Of a stretch of 64,000 bases of DNA, positions 30,801 to 41,346 are shown piece after piece. The notes beneath the pieces were generated by a model. That model had not been told where the DNA came from. It saw only the letters and a list, made by a program, of their open reading frames with translations, and ran no database searches. Each line of letters starts with the position of its first letter. Within the stretch, counting starts at the first letter, position 1. The position numbers and the translations under genes were made by a program. The DNA is from Novosphingobium sp. (GTDB taxonomy: Bacteria > Pseudomonadota > Alphaproteobacteria > Sphingomonadales > Sphingomonadaceae), in NCBI RefSeq assembly GCF_030699305.1, contig NZ_JAUYNB010000010.1, positions 248,001 through 312,000 of the forward strand, read 5' to 3'.

Positions 30801-33455
30801 TCAGTCCAGATTGGGCCGCAGCCAGCGTTCCACTTCGTTCAGCGGCAGGCCCCGGCGCGGGGCATAGTCTTCCACCTGATCGCGGCCGATCCGGGCCACG
30901 CCGAAATACTGGCTTTCGGGATGCGCGAAATAGAACCCCGATACCGCTGCCGTCGGCAGCATCGCCTGGCTTTCGGTCAGCACGATTCCGGCGTTCTCGG
31001 TGGCGTTCAGCAACTCGAACAGGATCGGCTTCAGGCTGTGGTCCGGGCAGGCCGGATAGCCGGGCGCCGGGCGGATGCCGTGATACTGTTCGCGGATCAG
31101 CGCTTCGTTGGTCAGCTGCTCGCCGGGGGCATAGGCCCACAGCGTGGTGCGGACATGGCTGTGCAGGCGTTCGGCAAAGGCTTCGGCAAAGCGATCGGCC
31201 AGCGCTTTCAGCAGGATGTCGTTGTAATCGTCATGCTCGGCGCGGAAGCGCTCCAGATGCGGTTCGATCCCATGGATGCCCACTGCGAACCCGCCAATCC
31301 AGTCACCATCGGGGTCGATGAAGTCGGCCAGACAGAAGTTGGCGCGGGTCTTGCTCTTGCGGATTTGCTGACGCAGGAACGGCAGGCGGACGTGGCGTTC
31401 CTCCTCGGCCAGATACAGGTCCACATCGTCGCCCCCGTTTTCCATGTCGCGGGCGCAAGGCCAGAAGCCGACCACGCCGCGCGCGGTCAGCCATTTTTCA
31501 CTGACGATCCGGTCCAGCATCGCCTGCGCATCCTTGTAGAGCGACTGCGCGCTTTCGCCGACCACGTGGTCCGACAGGATCGCGGGATAAGTGCCGGCCA
31601 GTTCCCACGCGCGGAAGAACGGGGTCCAGTCAAAGCACTCGACCAGATCGGCCAGATCCCATTCGGGGAAGACGTGGATGCCGGGTTGTTCGGGCGGGGG
31701 GGCCTTTTCCGACAGGTCCGGCTTGAAGCTGTTGGCGCGCGCGTCTGTCAGGCTGAGCAGGACCGACGGGTCCTTGCCCGAACGGACATCGCGGATGTGC
31801 TGGTATTCCTTCGCGGTCGCGATCACGAACGGATCGCGCTGGGTATCGGAGAGCAGCTGGCTGGCCACGCCGACCGCGCGGCTGGCGTCGAGCACGTGGA
31901 TCACGGGGCCGTCATAGGCCGGTTCGATCCGCAGCGCGGTGTGGACCTTGCTGGTGGTCGCCCCACCGATCAGCAGCGGGATCGAGAACTCGGCGCGCTG
32001 CATTTCCTCGGCCACGGTGACCATTTCATCCAGGCTGGGGGTGATCAGACCCGACAGCCCGATGATGTCGGCGTCTTCCTTTTTCGCGGTTTCCAGAATG
32101 GTCGACCACGGCACCATCACGCCCAGATCGATCACTTCATAGCCGTTGCATTGCAGCACGACGCCGACGATGTTCTTGCCGATATCGTGGACGTCGCCCT
32201 TTACGGTCGCCATCACGATCTTGCCTTTGGGCCGTGCGCCCGCTTCCTTGGCCGCTTCGATATAGGGGATCAGGTGGGCAACCGCCTTTTTCATCACGCG
32301 AGCGGATTTGACGACTTGGGGCAGGAACATCTTGCCCGCGCCGAACAGGTCGCCAACCGTGTTCATCCCCGCCATCAGCGGGCCTTCGATCACTTCGATC
32401 GGGCGCGCGTGGATCAGCCGGGCTTCTTCGGTATCCGCGACGATATGGGCGTCGATGCCCTTGACCAGTGCATGTTCCAGCCGCCGCACGACGTCCCAGC
32501 CGCGCCATTCCTCAGCGGCCTTTTCGGCGACCTTGTCCTGGCCCTTGTAGCTTTCGGCCAGATCGATCAGGCGTTCGGTGGAGGTTTGCTCACCCTCGAC
32601 CGAGGGGCGGCGGCACAGCACGACGTCCTCGCACGCCTCGCGCAGTACCGGGTCGATCTGGTCATAGATGTCCAGCTGCCCGGCGTTGACGATCGCCATG
32701 TCCATGCCAGCGGGGATGGCGTGATAGAGGAACACCGAATGCATCGCGCGGCGCACGATTTCGTTGCCGCGGAAGCTGAACGACAGGTTCGATAAGCCGC
32801 CCGAAATGTGCACATGCGGGCAGCGCGCCTTGATCTCGCGCATCGCCTCGATGAAATCGAGGGCGTAGCGATCATGCTCCTCGATCCCCGTCGCCACGGC
32901 GAAGACGTTGGGATCGAAAATCACGTCTTCGGGCGGAAAGCCGATGCCGAGCAGCAGGTTATAGGCGCGCTCGCAGATTTCGACCTTGCGGGCCTTTGTG
33001 TCGGCCTGGCCCTTTTCGTCAAAGGCCATGACGACCACGGCCGCGCCGTATTCCATGCACAGGCGGGCATGATGCAGAAAGGCGTCTTCGCCCTCTTTCA
33101 TCGAGATCGAATTGACGATCGGCTTGCCCGACACGCACTTCAGGCCCGCTTCAATCACTTCCCACTTCGAACTGTCGATCATCACCGGCACGCGGGCGAT
33201 GTCGGGTTCGGCGGCGATCAGCTTCAGGAACGTGGTCATGGCATGGACCGCGTCGAGCAGCCCTTCGTCCATGTTCACATCGATGATCTGCGCCCCGTTT
33301 TCGACCTGCTGGCGCGCGACTTCGACCGCCCTGGCGTAGTCCCCCGCCAGAATCAGCTTCTTGAACGCGGCAGAGCCGGTCACGTTGGTGCGTTCGCCGA
33401 CATTGACGAACGACGATCCGGTCGGGCGGGCGGGGGATTGGTTTGCTTCGGTCAC
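30801..33455 (-). CDS. metH: cobalamin-dependent methionine synthase, pterin-binding/B12-binding/activation part
   Basis: [54 protein letters not shown] (B12 DxHxxG); C-terminal [20 protein letters not shown] start in linker. Confidence 0.95.
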   Translation of the reverse strand: MTEANQSPARPTGSSFVNVGERTNVTGSAAFKKLILAGDYARAVEVARQQVENGAQIIDVNMDEGLLDAVHAMTTFLKLIAAEPDIARVPVMIDSSKWEVIEAGLKCVSGKPIVNSISMKEGEDAFLHHARLCMEYGAAVVVMAFDEKGQADTKARKVEICERAYNLLLGIGFPPEDVIFDPNVFAVATGIEEHDRYALDFIEAMREIKARCPHVHISGGLSNLSFSFRGNEIVRRAMHSVFLYHAIPAGMDMAIVNAGQLDIYDQIDPVLREACEDVVLCRRPSVEGEQTSTERLIDLAESYKGQDKVAEKAAEEWRGWDVVRRLEHALVKGIDAHIVADTEEARLIHARPIEVIEGPLMAGMNTVGDLFGAGKMFLPQVVKSARVMKKAVAHLIPYIEAAKEAGARPKGKIVMATVKGDVHDIGKNIVGVVLQCNGYEVIDLGVMVPWSTILETAKKEDADIIGLSGLITPSLDEMVTVAEEMQRAEFSIPLLIGGATTSKVHTALRIEPAYDGPVIHVLDASRAVGVASQLLSDTQRDPFVIATAKEYQHIRDVRSGKDPSVLLSLTDARANSFKPDLSEKAPPPEQPGIHVFPEWDLADLVECFDWTPFFRAWELAGTYPAILSDHVVGESAQSLYKDAQAMLDRIVSEKWLTARGVVGFWPCARDMENGGDDVDLYLAEEERHVRLPFLRQQIRKSKTRANFCLADFIDPDGDWIGGFAVGIHGIEPHLERFRAEHDDYNDILLKALADRFAEAFAERLHSHVRTTLWAYAPGEQLTNEALIREQYHGIRPAPGYPACPDHSLKPILFELLNATENAGIVLTESQAMLPTAAVSGFYFAHPESQYFGVARIGRDQVEDYAPRRGLPLNEVERWLRPNLD

Positions 33456-33496
33456 TTCAAGACTTCCGTTCGTGTCGAGCGTAGAGGGGGAGTGGC

Positions 33497-34543
33497 TCAG
33501 GCAGCCATCACGAACGGTTCGAGCCCGGCCAGCCGGGTCACGCGTTCCGGCGTGGGCAGGGCGCGCGGGGGCAGGGTGGCCGACGCCTTGGCAATCGCCG
33601 CGATATGCGCGGGGGTAGAGCCGCAGCAGCCGCCCAGCACGTTGACCTGACCGGCCTCGGCCCACTCGCGCACCAGCGCGGCGGTGGTGTCGGGCATTTC
33701 GTCATACTCGCCCAGTTCGTTGGGCAGGCCCGCGTTGGGATAGACCATGATCAGCGTGTCGGCGAGCTGTGCCAGTGCGCGCACGTGCGGGCGCAGCTGG
33801 GTGGCGCCGAACGAGCAGTTCAGGCCCACGGTCACCGGCCTGGCATGGCGCACCGCGCACCAGAACGCCTCGACCGTGTGACCCGACAGGTTGCGGCCCG
33901 ACAGGTCGGTCAGCGTCATCGACAGCATCAGGGGCACTTCGCGGGCGAGGTCGCGCTCCAGCCGCTTGACCGCCATGATCGCGGCCTTGCAGTTCAGGGT
34001 GTCAAATACGGTTTCGACCAGAATGAAATCCGCCCCGCCTTCAACCAGCGCGGCGGCCTGTTCCTGATAGACGTCGACCAGGAAATCCCAGTCGATCTCG
34101 CGAAAGCCGGGATCGTTGACGTCGGGGGAGAGCGACAGGGTCTTGTTGGTCGGCCCGATCGCGCCGGCCACAAAGCGCGGGCGGCCATCCTGCGCGGCGA
34201 ATTCATCCGCGACGCGGCGGGCCATCCGGGCCGATTCCAGATTGATCTCACGCACCAGATGTTCGGCGGCGTAATCGGCCTGGCTGATCCGGTTGGCGGA
34301 AAACGTGTTGGTTTCCGCGATGTCCGCCCCGGCGGTGAAATAGGCGCGGTGGATCGATTCGGGCACTTCCGGCTTGGTCAGCGCCAGAATGTCGTTGTTG
34401 CCCTTCTGGTCCTTGGCCAGCCCCAGCGACCCGGCATAGTCCGCCTCGGTCAGCTTCCAGTTCTGGATTTCGGTGCCGAAGGCGCCGTCGGTGATCAGGA
34501 TGCGCTGGGCCGCCTGGGCCAGCAGGGATTCGCGCGGGGTCAT
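33497..34543 (-). CDS. metH: homocysteine S-methyltransferase part of split methionine synthase
   Basis: [58 protein letters not shown]. Confidence 0.95.
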   Translation of the reverse strand: MTPRESLLAQAAQRILITDGAFGTEIQNWKLTEADYAGSLGLAKDQKGNNDILALTKPEVPESIHRAYFTAGADIAETNTFSANRISQADYAAEHLVREINLESARMARRVADEFAAQDGRPRFVAGAIGPTNKTLSLSPDVNDPGFREIDWDFLVDVYQEQAAALVEGGADFILVETVFDTLNCKAAIMAVKRLERDLAREVPLMLSMTLTDLSGRNLSGHTVEAFWCAVRHARPVTVGLNCSFGATQLRPHVRALAQLADTLIMVYPNAGLPNELGEYDEMPDTTAALVREWAEAGQVNVLGGCCGSTPAHIAAIAKASATLPPRALPTPERVTRLAGLEPFVMAA

Positions 34544-35454
34544 GCAGCATGGTCCTTGGGTCGCAGGCCGAGCAGGTGGCAGATCGCATACGTCTGGTCG
34601 GCGCGGTTGAGGGTGTAGAAGTGGAAGTCGCGCACCCCGCCCTGATAGAGGCGGCGGCACAAGTCGGCGGCGACTGCGGCGGCGATGTGCGCGCGCGGCC
34701 CCGGCAAGGCATCGAGTCCGCCGAACAGGTTCACCATCCAGCCCGGAATTTCGGTGTTCCCGCTCATCCGGCGGATCGCGGCGAAATTGGTGACCGGCAT
34801 GATCCCCGGCAGGATCGGCGCGGTGATCCCGGCGGCCAGGACCTTGTCGATGAACCGGAAATAGGCGTCGGTCGAATAGAAGAACTGGGTGATCGCCCGG
34901 TCTGCCCCGGCATCGAGCTTGCGCTTGAGGTTGTCGAGGTCGGCCTCGGCGCTCAGCGCTTCGGGATGCACTTCGGGATAGGCGGCAACCGAGATTTCGA
35001 AGGGATGGCGCGCTTTCAGCCCGGCCACCAGATCGGCGGCGCTGGCGTAGCCGTTCGGATGCGGCACGAACCGGCCGCCGGTTTCGGGCGGCGGATCGCC
35101 GCGCAGGGCCACAACGTGGCGCACGCCCGCTTCCCAGTAGCGGTCGGCGACTTCGGCGATCTCGTCCTTGCTGGCGGCGACGCAGGTCAGGTGCGCGGCG
35201 GCGGGCAGATCGGTTTCAGTCGCGATCCGGGCAACGGTGGCATGGGTGCGTTCGCGGGTGGAACCGCCCGCGCCATAGGTGACCGAGACAAAGCTGGGCG
35301 CAAGCGGCGCGAGTTCGACAACCGCGTCCCACAACTGCTGCTCCATCTTTTCCGTCTTCGGCGGAAAGAACTCGAACGAAACCCGGAAGTCGCCGGGGAT
35401 GGTGACGAACAGCGGACGGTCTTCAACCCCGCGCAGGGTGGTGGCGGGGCTCAT
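34540..35454 (-). CDS. metF: methylenetetrahydrofolate reductase
   Basis: VSFEFFPPKTEKMEQQLW; SVTYGAGGSTRERTHATV; LRGDPP; QFFYSTDAYFRF. Confidence 0.96.
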   Translation of the reverse strand: MSPATTLRGVEDRPLFVTIPGDFRVSFEFFPPKTEKMEQQLWDAVVELAPLAPSFVSVTYGAGGSTRERTHATVARIATETDLPAAAHLTCVAASKDEIAEVADRYWEAGVRHVVALRGDPPPETGGRFVPHPNGYASAADLVAGLKARHPFEISVAAYPEVHPEALSAEADLDNLKRKLDAGADRAITQFFYSTDAYFRFIDKVLAAGITAPILPGIMPVTNFAAIRRMSGNTEIPGWMVNLFGGLDALPGPRAHIAAAVAADLCRRLYQGGVRDFHFYTLNRADQTYAICHLLGLRPKDHAA

Positions 35455-36449
35455 GGACGGGATTCCTCTGTGGCTGCGAATTTGGGCGCGGGAATGGGGG
35501 AGGCAGACCGGATGGCGGTCCAGATCTTGACGGTCAGCGGCTTGCCCGGCAGCGCGACCGGCGGTGCGGCGGCGAACCCGGCGTTGGACAGCAGCGCCAG
35601 CATCTGTTCGTCGGAAAAGCCCAGGCGGGCGTGGGCGTGCTGGGTGCGCAAGTCTTCGCGGTCATGCGCGGCGAAATCGACCACCGCGACCCGCCCGCCC
35701 GCGCGGGTGACGCGCGCGGCTTCGGCCAGCACTTGTTCGGGGGCCTGGGCATAGTGCAGCACCTGATGGAACAGGAGCGTATCGAAGCTGGCCGGATCGA
35801 ACGGCAGTGCGGTGAAATCGCCCTGCACCAGTTCCACTTGCTCAGCGGGCAGGTTCTGCAACCGGGCGCGGGCGATGCGCAGCATTTCCGGGCTCTTGTC
35901 GAGCGCGGTGATATGGGCGGCGCGCGGCGCAAACAGTTCGGCCATGCGGCCCGTCCCGGTGCCGACATCCAGCAATGCCCCCAACGCGGCACTGCCCAGC
36001 GCATCGGCCAGCGCGGCTTCGACCGGGCCATCCGGGGTGTGCAGCACCCGCAGCGTATCCCATTCGGCGGCATGGCGGGCGAAGTAGGTTTCGGCGCTTT
36101 CCTCACGCGCGGCGCGAATCGCGGCGAGGTGGCGGCGGTCCTCGCCGCAGCGTGCGGCAAACGCGGCGTCGTCGCGCTCAGCCACGGCCAGCAGCTTTGC
36201 GGCAGCAGCGCCCAGCGGCGGAGCGCGGGTTTCACCGATCGCGCTGCGCAGGAATACCCAGCTGCCTTCCTTGCGGCGTTCGGCCAGCCCCGCATCGCAC
36301 AGAATGCGGACATGGCGCGATACGCGCGGCTGGCTTTGCCCCAGGACTTGTGCCAATTCGCCGACCGCCAGTTCCATGTGCGCCAGCAGCCGCATGATCC
36401 GCAGCCGGGTGGGGTCCGCCAGTGCGCGCAGGGTCGGATCGATCTTCAT
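35451..36449 (-). CDS. ArsR-family HTH regulator fused to SAM-dependent methyltransferase; candidate methionine-cycle (SahR-like) regulator
   Basis: N-term MKIDPTLRALADPTRLRIMRLLAHMELAVGELAQVLGQSQPRVSRHVRIL; C-term LLDVGTGTGRMAELFAP...LVQGDFTALPF. Confidence 0.9.
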   Translation of the reverse strand: MKIDPTLRALADPTRLRIMRLLAHMELAVGELAQVLGQSQPRVSRHVRILCDAGLAERRKEGSWVFLRSAIGETRAPPLGAAAAKLLAVAERDDAAFAARCGEDRRHLAAIRAAREESAETYFARHAAEWDTLRVLHTPDGPVEAALADALGSAALGALLDVGTGTGRMAELFAPRAAHITALDKSPEMLRIARARLQNLPAEQVELVQGDFTALPFDPASFDTLLFHQVLHYAQAPEQVLAEAARVTRAGGRVAVVDFAAHDREDLRTQHAHARLGFSDEQMLALLSNAGFAAAPPVALPGKPLTVKIWTAIRSASPIPAPKFAATEESRP

Positions 36450-36456
36450 GGCCGCA

Positions 36457-36480
36457 TCATATAAAGAAATCTTTATATGA
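36457..36480 (-). promoter_or_regulatory. perfect palindromic operator upstream of the ArsR-metF-metH operon
   Basis: TCATATAAAGA-AA-TCTTTATATGA, 11-bp arms, 7 bp from the start codon. Confidence 0.85.
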
Positions 36481-36616
36481 ACTCAAGGCGCAGGTTGCGG
36501 ATTGCCTGATAACCGGCGCGAAAGGCGGTTGGCAGGGGGTTTCCGCTCCGCTAGAATTGCGCGCAACGCGGCGGAAATCCGCCAAGTCTGGTTCCAGAAC
36601 GGGTAAGGTTAAGTCC

Positions 36617-36847
36617 ATGAAGAAATTCACGATTGTTGCTTTTTCGGCGGTAGCAGCGCTGGCCCTTTCGGCTTGCGGCAGCTCCGACAGCGCATCGGAT
36701 GAAGCGCAGGCCGACAACGTCGAAATGCCGGCCGAGGAAGCGATGGTCGATCCTGATGCAACCCCGGTGGCCGATCCTTCGGCCACAGTCGATGCCGGTG
36801 CGGCGATGGAACCGGCTGTTGCTCCGGTCGAAGCGCCGCTGCCGTAA
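36617..36847 (+). CDS. small lipoprotein, acidic/Ala-Pro rich
   Basis: MKKFTIVAFSAVAALALSACGSSDS lipobox. Confidence 0.7.
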   Translation: MKKFTIVAFSAVAALALSACGSSDSASDEAQADNVEMPAEEAMVDPDATPVADPSATVDAGAAMEPAVAPVEAPLP

Positions 36848-36869
36848 CGATCCTTTCCGGACCCAATCA

Positions 36870-36902
36870 CGGGCGGCGTTTCCGGCATGGGAACGCCGCC
36901 CG
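36870..36902 (+). terminator. hairpin terminator after small lipoprotein gene
   Basis: cgggcggcgtttccggcatgggaacgccgcccg followed by ctgttgtttt. Confidence 0.7.
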
Positions 36903-36938
36903 CTGTTGTTTTGCCGTGGGGCTGGTATGATGCCGCCC

Positions 36939-37133
36939 ATGCGCGCCATCCCGATCCTGATCGCCCTGCTCTGCCTGTCCGCTTGCGGCAAGCAGGACAA
37001 CGCCCCCGGCCCCGGCGGGGTCAGCGTGGGTGAGGCGAAGGCACTGGATGAAGCCGCCGAAATGCTGGAGGGGCAGCGCCTGCCCGTGGCCCCCGCCGCC
37101 GCGCCCAGCACTCCGCCCGCAACCAAACCCTGA
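36939..37133 (+). CDS. small lipoprotein
   Basis: MRAIPILIALLCLSACGKQDN lipobox; upstream in-frame start possible at 36927. Confidence 0.6.
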   Translation: MRAIPILIALLCLSACGKQDNAPGPGGVSVGEAKALDEAAEMLEGQRLPVAPAAAPSTPPATKP

Positions 37134-37135
37134 AA

Positions 37136-37561
37136 TCAGTCGAATTTCACCGGTCCGCGCCCGGCCTTGATCGTGGCGCGCTTGACCTTGCCTTCAACCC
37201 GGCGCTGCTGGGATGCCTTGGTGGGCTTGGTCGGGCGGCGTTTCTTGGGGACAATGGTGGCCTCGCGAATCAGTGCGATCAGCCGCTCGCGCACATCCTG
37301 CCGGTTGACCAGCTGCGAGCGCGCGCCTTCGCTGCGCAGGATCAGCACCCCGTCGCGGGTCAGCCGCGATCCGGCCAGCTCGGCCAGCCGCAGCTTGACC
37401 GCTTCGGGCAGATTGGGCGAATTCGCGACATCGAACCGCAGCATCACCGCGCTGTCGGTGGTGTTGACGTGCTGCCCGCCCGGCCCCGACGCGCGGGCAT
37501 AGCTTTCGACCAGCTCGTCGCTGTCGATGGCGATGTGGCGGGTGATGGGGATCAGCACCAT
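37136..37561 (-). CDS. arfB: alternative ribosome-rescue factor / peptidyl-tRNA hydrolase ArfB (YaeJ)
   Basis: ARASGPGGQHVNTTDSAVMLRFDV (GGQ) and basic C-terminus KKRRPTKPTKASQQRRVEGKVKRATIKAGR. Confidence 0.94.
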   Translation of the reverse strand: MVLIPITRHIAIDSDELVESYARASGPGGQHVNTTDSAVMLRFDVANSPNLPEAVKLRLAELAGSRLTRDGVLILRSEGARSQLVNRQDVRERLIALIREATIVPKKRRPTKPTKASQQRRVEGKVKRATIKAGRGPVKFD

Positions 37562-37580
37562 GGCCTGATACTAGCCGATT

Positions 37581-38276
37581 TCAGGCTTCGGCAGAACCAT
37601 CCATTGGCTCTGCCGGGGCTTCATCGGCAAAACCCAGCGCGGCGAAATCGGCGGGCAGCGGCGCGGCGGCGCGGATCGGGGCCTTGCCCGCGCGGTGCAG
37701 CACCAGCCCGGCGGCGTGGAGCATCGTGCGCTTCGCCCCCGGCGCAGTTCCGGCGCCATAGATCGGATCGCCCAGCAGCGGCAGGCCGAGGCCCGATGCG
37801 GCATGGACGCGGATCTGGTGGGTGCGGCCCGTTTCGGGGCGAAACTCCACCAGCGTCAGCCCGCCCTGCACCGCCAGCTTGCGCCAGTGGGTAACAGCAG
37901 GCTTGCCCGCCTTGGCCGGGATCATCCGCCAGCCATCGGCGGCAGAGCTGATCTTCTTGAGCGCGAGTTCGATCGTCCCTTCGTCGCCCGCGACTTCCCC
38001 GGCGACCACGCCGAGGTAGCGCTTTTCGACCTGCTTTTCCTCAAACGCGGCGGAGAACCGTTTCAGCGCCTTGGGGTTGCGGGCCATCAGCAGGCAGCCG
38101 GAGGTATCCCGGTCCAGCCGGTGAACCGGCGCGGGGGAGCGCTGGAAGCCCAGCCGCAATTGCTCCGCGTGGTCTTCGATGCAGGGGCCGCCCGCGCGCG
38201 GCCGGTCCAGCGGCAAGCCGCCGGGTTTGTCGATGACCAGCGCTTCGGCGTCTTCGAACAGGATGGTGAATTGCAT
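37581..38276 (-). CDS. RluA family pseudouridine synthase
   Basis: VIDKPGGLPLDRP; VHRLDRDTSGCLLMARNP; GRTHQIRVHAA. Confidence 0.93.
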   Translation of the reverse strand: MQFTILFEDAEALVIDKPGGLPLDRPRAGGPCIEDHAEQLRLGFQRSPAPVHRLDRDTSGCLLMARNPKALKRFSAAFEEKQVEKRYLGVVAGEVAGDEGTIELALKKISSAADGWRMIPAKAGKPAVTHWRKLAVQGGLTLVEFRPETGRTHQIRVHAASGLGLPLLGDPIYGAGTAPGAKRTMLHAAGLVLHRAGKAPIRAAAPLPADFAALGFADEAPAEPMDGSAEA

Positions 38277-38277
38277 A

Positions 38278-39456
38278 TCAGGGTAGGGCCTTGGCTATGC
38301 GCCGCAGCGCTTCTTCAAGCCGCGCGTCGTCCGCGGCAAAACTGATCCGGAAACCCGCACTGCCGCCAAAGGCGGAGGCGGCAACCACGGCCACCCCGTG
38401 GTCCAGCAAATGCAGGCACAAGGCCTCGTCATCGCCGAACCGGGCCATCAGCGGCGCGGCATCGACCATGCAATAGAACGCACCGTCTGGCACGGGTGTG
38501 TACAGGCCGGGAATGGCATTGAGCGCGGCGACGCACATGTCGCGGCGGACGCGGAACTTGTCGCGCCAGTCGAGCAGAAAGTCCTGCGGGCCTTCGAACG
38601 CGGCCACGGCGGCGGCCTGGCTGATCGAGGCCGCATTGCCCGACGAATGCGATTGCAGCCGCGCCATCGCGGAAATCAGCCAGAGCGGCCCAGCGGACAC
38701 GCCGATGCGGAAACCAGTCATCGCGTGGCTTTTGGATACGCCCGAAACGGTCAGCACCCGCTCGGCCAGATCCGGGCATTCCACTGCCAGCGTGGCGTGG
38801 CTGCCGGGGGTGTAGCGCAGCGGGGCGTAGATATCGTCGCTCATCACCAGCACATGGGGATGGCGGCGCAGCACGTCGCCCAGCGCGCGCAGCTCCTCGG
38901 CCGGATACGTCGCGCCGGTCGGATTGCCGGGGCTGTTGAGCAGCAGCCAGCGCGTTTTCGGCGTGATCGCGGCGTCCAGCTCGGCGGCGGTGATGCGAAA
39001 GCCCCCGGCGGCATCGGTCGGCATGGCCACCACTTCGGCCCCGGCGAACCGCACGATTTCGGGATAGCTGACCCACCACGGCGCGGGGATCAGCACTTCA
39101 TCGCCCGGGTTCAGCGTGGCGAGCAGCGCGTGAAAGATCGCCTGCTTGCCTCCGGCGCTGACGATCACTTGGGCGGGCGGCACGGTCAGCCCCAAATCGC
39201 GCTGGAAGTGCAGCGCGGCGGCTTCGCGCAGGCGCTGGGTGCCGGGGACGGCGGTGTATTTGGTGTCACCCGCATCCAGCGCGGCCTTGGCGGCGGCGAT
39301 CACGTGGGGCGGCGTGGCAAAGTCCGGCTCGCCCACCGACAGAGAGATGATGTCATGGCCCGCCGCACGCAGTTCCATTGCGCGGTCGGTCATGGCGGTG
39401 GTGCGCGATGCAGCCACGCGGGCCAGGGCGTCGGAAATCAGGGCAGCGGAAATCAT
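38278..39456 (-). CDS. pyridoxal phosphate-dependent aminotransferase (aspartate aminotransferase-like)
   Basis: LSVGEPDFATPPHV; NSPGNPTGATY; VSGVSKSHAMTGFRIG. Confidence 0.92.
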   Translation of the reverse strand: MISAALISDALARVAASRTTAMTDRAMELRAAGHDIISLSVGEPDFATPPHVIAAAKAALDAGDTKYTAVPGTQRLREAAALHFQRDLGLTVPPAQVIVSAGGKQAIFHALLATLNPGDEVLIPAPWWVSYPEIVRFAGAEVVAMPTDAAGGFRITAAELDAAITPKTRWLLLNSPGNPTGATYPAEELRALGDVLRRHPHVLVMSDDIYAPLRYTPGSHATLAVECPDLAERVLTVSGVSKSHAMTGFRIGVSAGPLWLISAMARLQSHSSGNAASISQAAAVAAFEGPQDFLLDWRDKFRVRRDMCVAALNAIPGLYTPVPDGAFYCMVDAAPLMARFGDDEALCLHLLDHGVAVVAASAFGGSAGFRISFAADDARLEEALRRIAKALP

Positions 39457-41243
39457 GGCAGCACCGCCGCCGGCATCAATCCGCGCAAGGCATTGCCGAT
39501 CAGGAACCCTTGCCCCAGATCGTCCAGCGTCAGGTCTGCTTCCACTGCGCGGCCCGCCTCGATCAGCGAACGGCGCAGCACGCCCGGCAGCAGGCCCAGC
39601 CCGGCGGGCGGGGTCAGCAGCTGGCCGCCGCGTTCCACGAACAGGTTGGTGAAGCAGCCTTCGGTCAGCAGGCCGTCGTCGCGCAGAAACAGCGCTTCGT
39701 CTGCGCCCGCTGCCCGCGCGGCGTTCAGGCCGGCGTCGTAGAACCCCCGGTCGCTGCTCTTGTGGCGCAGCCGCCAGTCGCCGGTGTCGATCGGCAGGCG
39801 CATCACCGCGCAGACTGCCGGACCGGTGAACGGTGCGGGCAGTTCATCCAGTTCCAGCGTGTAGGCGCCGCTGCGCGCGGCCAGAAGGCGCACTTTCGCG
39901 GGGCCGTCGGCTTCGAAACACAGCGCCTGGATCGCGTTGCGCACTGCATGGCGATCGAACGCGAAGCCCAGTTCATCGGCGCTGGCCTTGATCCGTTCCA
40001 GATGCAGTTCCAGCAGCGGGATGCCGTCTTCCGGTGAGAAGTGCATCGTCTCGATCAGATCGCACCCGGCGGCGTAGAGACGCACGAAACCCCCTTTGAC
40101 CAGACACTCGCGCCATTCGGGCAGTGCCTCACTATCCGCGACAATGGCCGAGCCAACCCCCAGCACCGCCTTGCCGCGCCCGTTTTCGCCCGGCGTCAGC
40201 CGCAGAGTGCGGATTGCCACATTGAACGCGGCATCGCCAGCCGCATCGATCCGACCGATCGCGCCGCAATAGGGGCCGCGCGCATCGCGTTCCACCGCGT
40301 TGATCAGCTCCATCGCCCGGATTTTCGGCGCGCCGGTAATCGATCCGCATGGAAACAACGCGCGCAGCATGTCCGCCGCGCCGCGCCCCGGCTGCAACCG
40401 CGCGCGCACGGTGGTGACCATCTGGTGGACCGTGGGATAGCTTTCGACCGCGAACGGCCGGTCAACCTTGACGCTCCCCGCCTCGGCCACGCGGGAGAGG
40501 TCGTTGCGCATCAGATCGACGATCATCAGGTTTTCGGCGCGGTCCTTGACCGAGGACGACAGTTCGTCGGCCAGCCGCGCATCCTCGGCCGGGTTGCGCC
40601 CGCGCGGGCGGGTGCCTTTCATCGGCTTGACCATCGCGTTGCCGTCGCGCGCGGCGAAGAACAGTTCGGGCGAGAGGCTGAGCAGCCAGTGCGCGCCATC
40701 GCACACGATCCCGCCGTAACCCGCGCCTGCCGCAGGCCGGATCGCGGCGTAGAGCGCCAGCGGATCGCCCCGGAACGATCCCGCCAGCGGGAAGGTCAGG
40801 TTAGCCTGATAGATATCGCCCGCCGAAATCGCGTCCTGGATCGCGCCGAACATCCGGGCATAGCCGCCGGGCGACAACTGCGGTTCGACCGGGCCGATCT
40901 GGGCGATGCCGGGCTTGGCGCGGGCTGCCAGCCAGCCGGGCACTTCATCAGCGGGGATGGTTTCAAAGCGGTCGAACGCGCCAAACCACAGCAGCGGCCC
41001 GGTCGCCCCGGTGCGCGCGGCGGCCAGCGCGGTCAGGCGCGGCTCCAGCGCAAGGCCGGCTTCATAGGCCATGTATCCGGCCAGTTCGAAGCCTTGCGCG
41101 CGCAGTTCCTCGATCCGCTCCAGCGCCGGAGCGACATCTTCCACGCGCCGCGCGACCACGATCTCGCGGGGGGCGCGATAGAGCCGGGCGTCGCTCGCGC
41201 CGCTGGGGCGGGCGTCGTCTAACAGGATGAACGGTTCAGCCAT
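39453..41243 (-). CDS. pabB: aminodeoxychorismate synthase component I fused to aminodeoxychorismate lyase-like domain
   Basis: KPMKGTRPRGRNPAEDARLADEL; LFPCGSITGAPKIRAME; C-terminal aminotransferase class IV EALFLRDDGLLTEGCFTNLFVERGG. Confidence 0.93.
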   Translation of the reverse strand: MAEPFILLDDARPSGASDARLYRAPREIVVARRVEDVAPALERIEELRAQGFELAGYMAYEAGLALEPRLTALAAARTGATGPLLWFGAFDRFETIPADEVPGWLAARAKPGIAQIGPVEPQLSPGGYARMFGAIQDAISAGDIYQANLTFPLAGSFRGDPLALYAAIRPAAGAGYGGIVCDGAHWLLSLSPELFFAARDGNAMVKPMKGTRPRGRNPAEDARLADELSSSVKDRAENLMIVDLMRNDLSRVAEAGSVKVDRPFAVESYPTVHQMVTTVRARLQPGRGAADMLRALFPCGSITGAPKIRAMELINAVERDARGPYCGAIGRIDAAGDAAFNVAIRTLRLTPGENGRGKAVLGVGSAIVADSEALPEWRECLVKGGFVRLYAAGCDLIETMHFSPEDGIPLLELHLERIKASADELGFAFDRHAVRNAIQALCFEADGPAKVRLLAARSGAYTLELDELPAPFTGPAVCAVMRLPIDTGDWRLRHKSSDRGFYDAGLNAARAAGADEALFLRDDGLLTEGCFTNLFVERGGQLLTPPAGLGLLPGVLRRSLIEAGRAVEADLTLDDLGQGFLIGNALRGLMPAAVLP

Positions 41244-41346
41244 CTGAGCGCGCTTCTAGCGAGGGTTTGCCCGCCATGCAAAAAGCCACTCGCACAAGTG
41301 CTTGGCGGCGTTTATTCGCTGGGAGCAGAGTCGCTGGGAGTTGCAC

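Noticed and set aside
30405-32795. 796-aa plus-strand ORF opposite metH
   Set aside because: Antisense to a strongly recognisable metH; low-complexity translation typical of GC-rich shadow ORFs.
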